A stretch of 64,000 bases of DNA from Streptomyces humicola (lineage in GTDB: Bacteria > Actinomycetota > Actinomycetes > Streptomycetales > Streptomycetaceae): the NCBI RefSeq assembly GCF_024436035.1, contig NZ_JANFNG010000034.1:1-64000 (forward strand), written 5' to 3'. The notes beneath the pieces were generated by a model that did no database searches, was not told the DNA's origin, and worked only from the letters and a program-made list of their open reading frames with translations. Position 1 is the stretch's first letter; the number at the start of each line of letters is the position of its first letter. A program made the translations under genes and the position numbers. Shown one piece after another: positions 62,425-64,000 of this stretch.

Positions 62425-64000
62425 CACACTCTGGCAGTTCGTGTCGGCGCCGTCTTGGCGCGGCGCTGCAACTTCTCGTGTCCTTGATCGCCTTGCTGGC
62501 CATCACCGTGGGCGCCCCGATCGTCCTTGCCTGGTCGGTCGGCACTCCATGGCCCGCCTCGGTCACCTCACTCAGCGATCTGATGGAGCGTCTGTCCGAG
62601 CCGGTCAGCGACCCGTTCCTCACCAAACTTCTCGCCCTGATCGCCTGGTGGTGCTGGGCGGCGTTTATGGTCACACTCGTGCGGGAGGCGTTCTGGGCGG
62701 CACGGGAGCTGCCGGCGTTCTTCCGGGACGGCACGGTACTGCGCCACCGTCTGCGGACCGTACCCGCCCACCAGGCCGCTGCCGCCTTCCTCACCGGCAC
62801 GCTGCTGCTCGCCCTGGCGACCATGTGGCGCCCGCAGGCGGCCAGTGCCCAACAGCCTTACTCCACCAGCGAGATCCGGCCACACATCGCGGCCACGGCA
62901 CCGCTCACCTCCGCCCCGACCCCGCGGTCGGCCCCTTCCACAGCGGTAACTGCGAACCCGCGCACCCAGGCCGCGAACCGGGGTCATCGTCCAGCGTGGC
63001 CCGGACCGCATACGCTGGGCGAGGCGGCCCGTTATGCGGAGTACACAGTCCGCGAAGGCGACACCTTGTGGGACATCGCCCGAGCCCACATGGGAGATCC
63101 GCTCGCCTGGCCGCGGATCTACGCGCTCAACAAGGACCGCGTCCAAAGCGACGGAGCCCAGCTGCACGATCCCGACCAGATCACGCCCGGCTGGCGGCTG
63201 GCCATCCCCAACAGCCAGACCACCACGCCGCCACCCGCGCCTGCTCCCGCCCCGGCGGACCGCACACCGGCTGCCGGTGAGGCCGGGCCCGTATCACAGG
63301 TCGCCCCCGCACCCCACATCGCTCGGCCCGGCACCAGCATGAGCGTTCACGCAGACACCGATCACGCGCAGACCAGGCCCGGCAGGCGCCACGAGCCGAC
63401 GACCCGCCGACCGGGCACGCAGCGAGGTCCGGCGGCGGTCGACCTGGGCGAGGCGGGCCTGATCGGCATTACGGCCGCGGTCGGCCTGCTGGCCGCGCGC
63501 CACTACTTGTGGGCACACCAAAGCCGCCACCGTAAACCGGACCTGACGGCCTTGACGGCAGAGTTGCCCTCATTGAGCACGGTGGTCTCCCGGGCTACCC
63601 GGGCCGCCCGCGAAGCCACCATGCCGCCCCGCCCGTACGACCCGGATTCGCTGATCCCCCGCCGCGTCCCGCCCCAACGCCCGCAGCGCCCCCGGACCGT
63701 CACCATCGGCGAGCGGGACAACACTGAGGTCACCCTCGACGAACTGGCCATCCCAGGTGGCTGCACGTGGACCGGCCCCGGCGCCGAAGGCGCCGCACGT
63801 GCCCTGCTGGTCGGTATCCTCACCGCAGCCGAACGCCAGCGCCGCAAACCCGCACGGGTTACGGCCGTCGTCCCCAAAGACGTGGCCGAGCACCTGCTGC
63901 CCGGTCTGCCACCGCAGTTCACGGCCCTGACTCAAAAGTGCGACATCGCGCAGACCATCGAAGCCGCCGAGCAGCACCTGATCGCCCACGCCCGCACTCA
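62421..64000 (+). CDS. membrane LysM protein of Tad locus, 3' end outside window
   Basis: The frame is open to the window edge (526 codons so far). Two or three N-terminal membrane helices (within 1-140) include the opening LLVSLIALLAITVGAPIVLA. A LysM domain (about 205-263: YTVREGDTLWDIARAHMGDP, ending PGWRLAIPN), a Pro-rich linker and another helix (about 348) follow. The part after about residue 400 looks like the start of a cytoplasmic domain. Similar large proteins at the end of Streptomyces Tad loci continue into a BTAD/TPR-type domain; that part is not visible. LysM suggests binding of peptidoglycan near the pilus. Confidence 0.85.
   Translation, partial: MTHSGSSCRRRLGAALQLLVSLIALLAITVGAPIVLAWSVGTPWPASVTSLSDLMERLSEPVSDPFLTKLLALIAWWCWAAFMVTLVREAFWAARELPAFFRDGTVLRHRLRTVPAHQAAAAFLTGTLLLALATMWRPQAASAQQPYSTSEIRPHIAATAPLTSAPTPRSAPSTAVTANPRTQAANRGHRPAWPGPHTLGEAARYAEYTVREGDTLWDIARAHMGDPLAWPRIYALNKDRVQSDGAQLHDPDQITPGWRLAIPNSQTTTPPPAPAPAPADRTPAAGEAGPVSQVAPAPHIARPGTSMSVHADTDHAQTRPGRRHEPTTRRPGTQRGPAAVDLGEAGLIGITAAVGLLAARHYLWAHQSRHRKPDLTALTAELPSLSTVVSRATRAAREATMPPRPYDPDSLIPRRVPPQRPQRPRTVTIGERDNTEVTLDELAIPGGCTWTGPGAEGAARALLVGILTAAERQRRKPARVTAVVPKDVAEHLLPGLPPQFTALTQKCDIAQTIEAAEQHLIAHART

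Noticed and set aside
1-64000. CRISPR array, tRNA or rRNA genes
   Set aside because: No regularly spaced short direct repeats and no cloverleaf-forming sequence were recognised in the intergenic regions; a tRNA scan would settle this.

Overview
The window is very GC-rich, with GTG/TTG starts, GC-biased third codon positions and gene families typical of Streptomyces and its relatives (FxLD lanthipeptide genes, an effector-associated EACC1-type protein, an actinobacterial Tad pilus locus, a cytosolic HATPase of the anti-sigma type). I infer a chromosomal accessory region of a Streptomycetaceae member. No tRNA, rRNA or CRISPR array was recognised.

Layout. (1) 185-18370 is a defence/DNA-metabolism island. 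Minus-strand genes encode a DUF262/DUF1524 GmrSD-like protein, an SMC/YhaN-like ATPase coupled to a metallophosphoesterase, a protein ending in an intact RNase HI domain, and two small secreted proteins. Across a divergent promoter region lie, on the plus strand, an N6-adenine methyltransferase that carries its own specificity-like C-terminus, then a complete type I restriction-modification operon hsdM-hsdS-hsdR that ends at a strong hairpin. (2) 18486-21308 holds a cytosolic Ser/Thr kinase with a TPR-like tail and a convergent lipoprotein. (3) 21788-27587 is a contact-dependent toxin locus: a WXG/ESX-like protein, a 1320-residue RHS/YD-repeat toxin with a C-terminal DNA/RNA non-specific nuclease, and a YwqG/DUF1963-like putative immunity protein. 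(4) 27587-30244 is an IS scar: two 731-bp inverted copies of an IS5-family end flank a truncated IS630 transposase, and the right copy truncates an EACC1-type conflict gene. (5) 30474-38485 is a patchwork of hypothetical, secreted and membrane genes, including a remarkable G18/C17 palindrome, a VOC protein and a HAD hydrolase. (6) 38568-39920 is an IS110-type element with a frameshifted transposase. It is followed by an XRE regulator, a run of tiny overlapping genes led by a resolvase-fold protein, and a broken nuclease gene.

(7) 43212-49975 is a compact class I lanthipeptide cluster of the FxLD type: precursor, full-length LanB dehydratase, LanC cyclase, and a fusion of a SpaB_C-like domain with a PIMT-like O-methyltransferase. 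It ends at a perfect 12-bp hairpin and is followed by a TPR-like helical protein. The precursor would be dehydrated at Ser/Thr by LanB, cyclised at its three Cys by LanC, and probably modified at an Asp by the methyltransferase. No protease or exporter is seen. (8) 51377-54200 carries a DJ-1/PfpI protein, a YCII-like protein, an XRE regulator, and a tiny membrane peptide coupled to an anti-sigma-type ATPase. (9) 54338-64000 is a collinear Tad/Flp-type pilus locus (lipoprotein, secreted protein, SAF-domain CpaB-like, CpaE-like, CpaF/TadA, TadB, TadC, pilin-like peptide, two TadE-like, TadG-like, and a LysM protein running off the window). Most of the core genes overlap by 4 bp, indicating one transcription unit.
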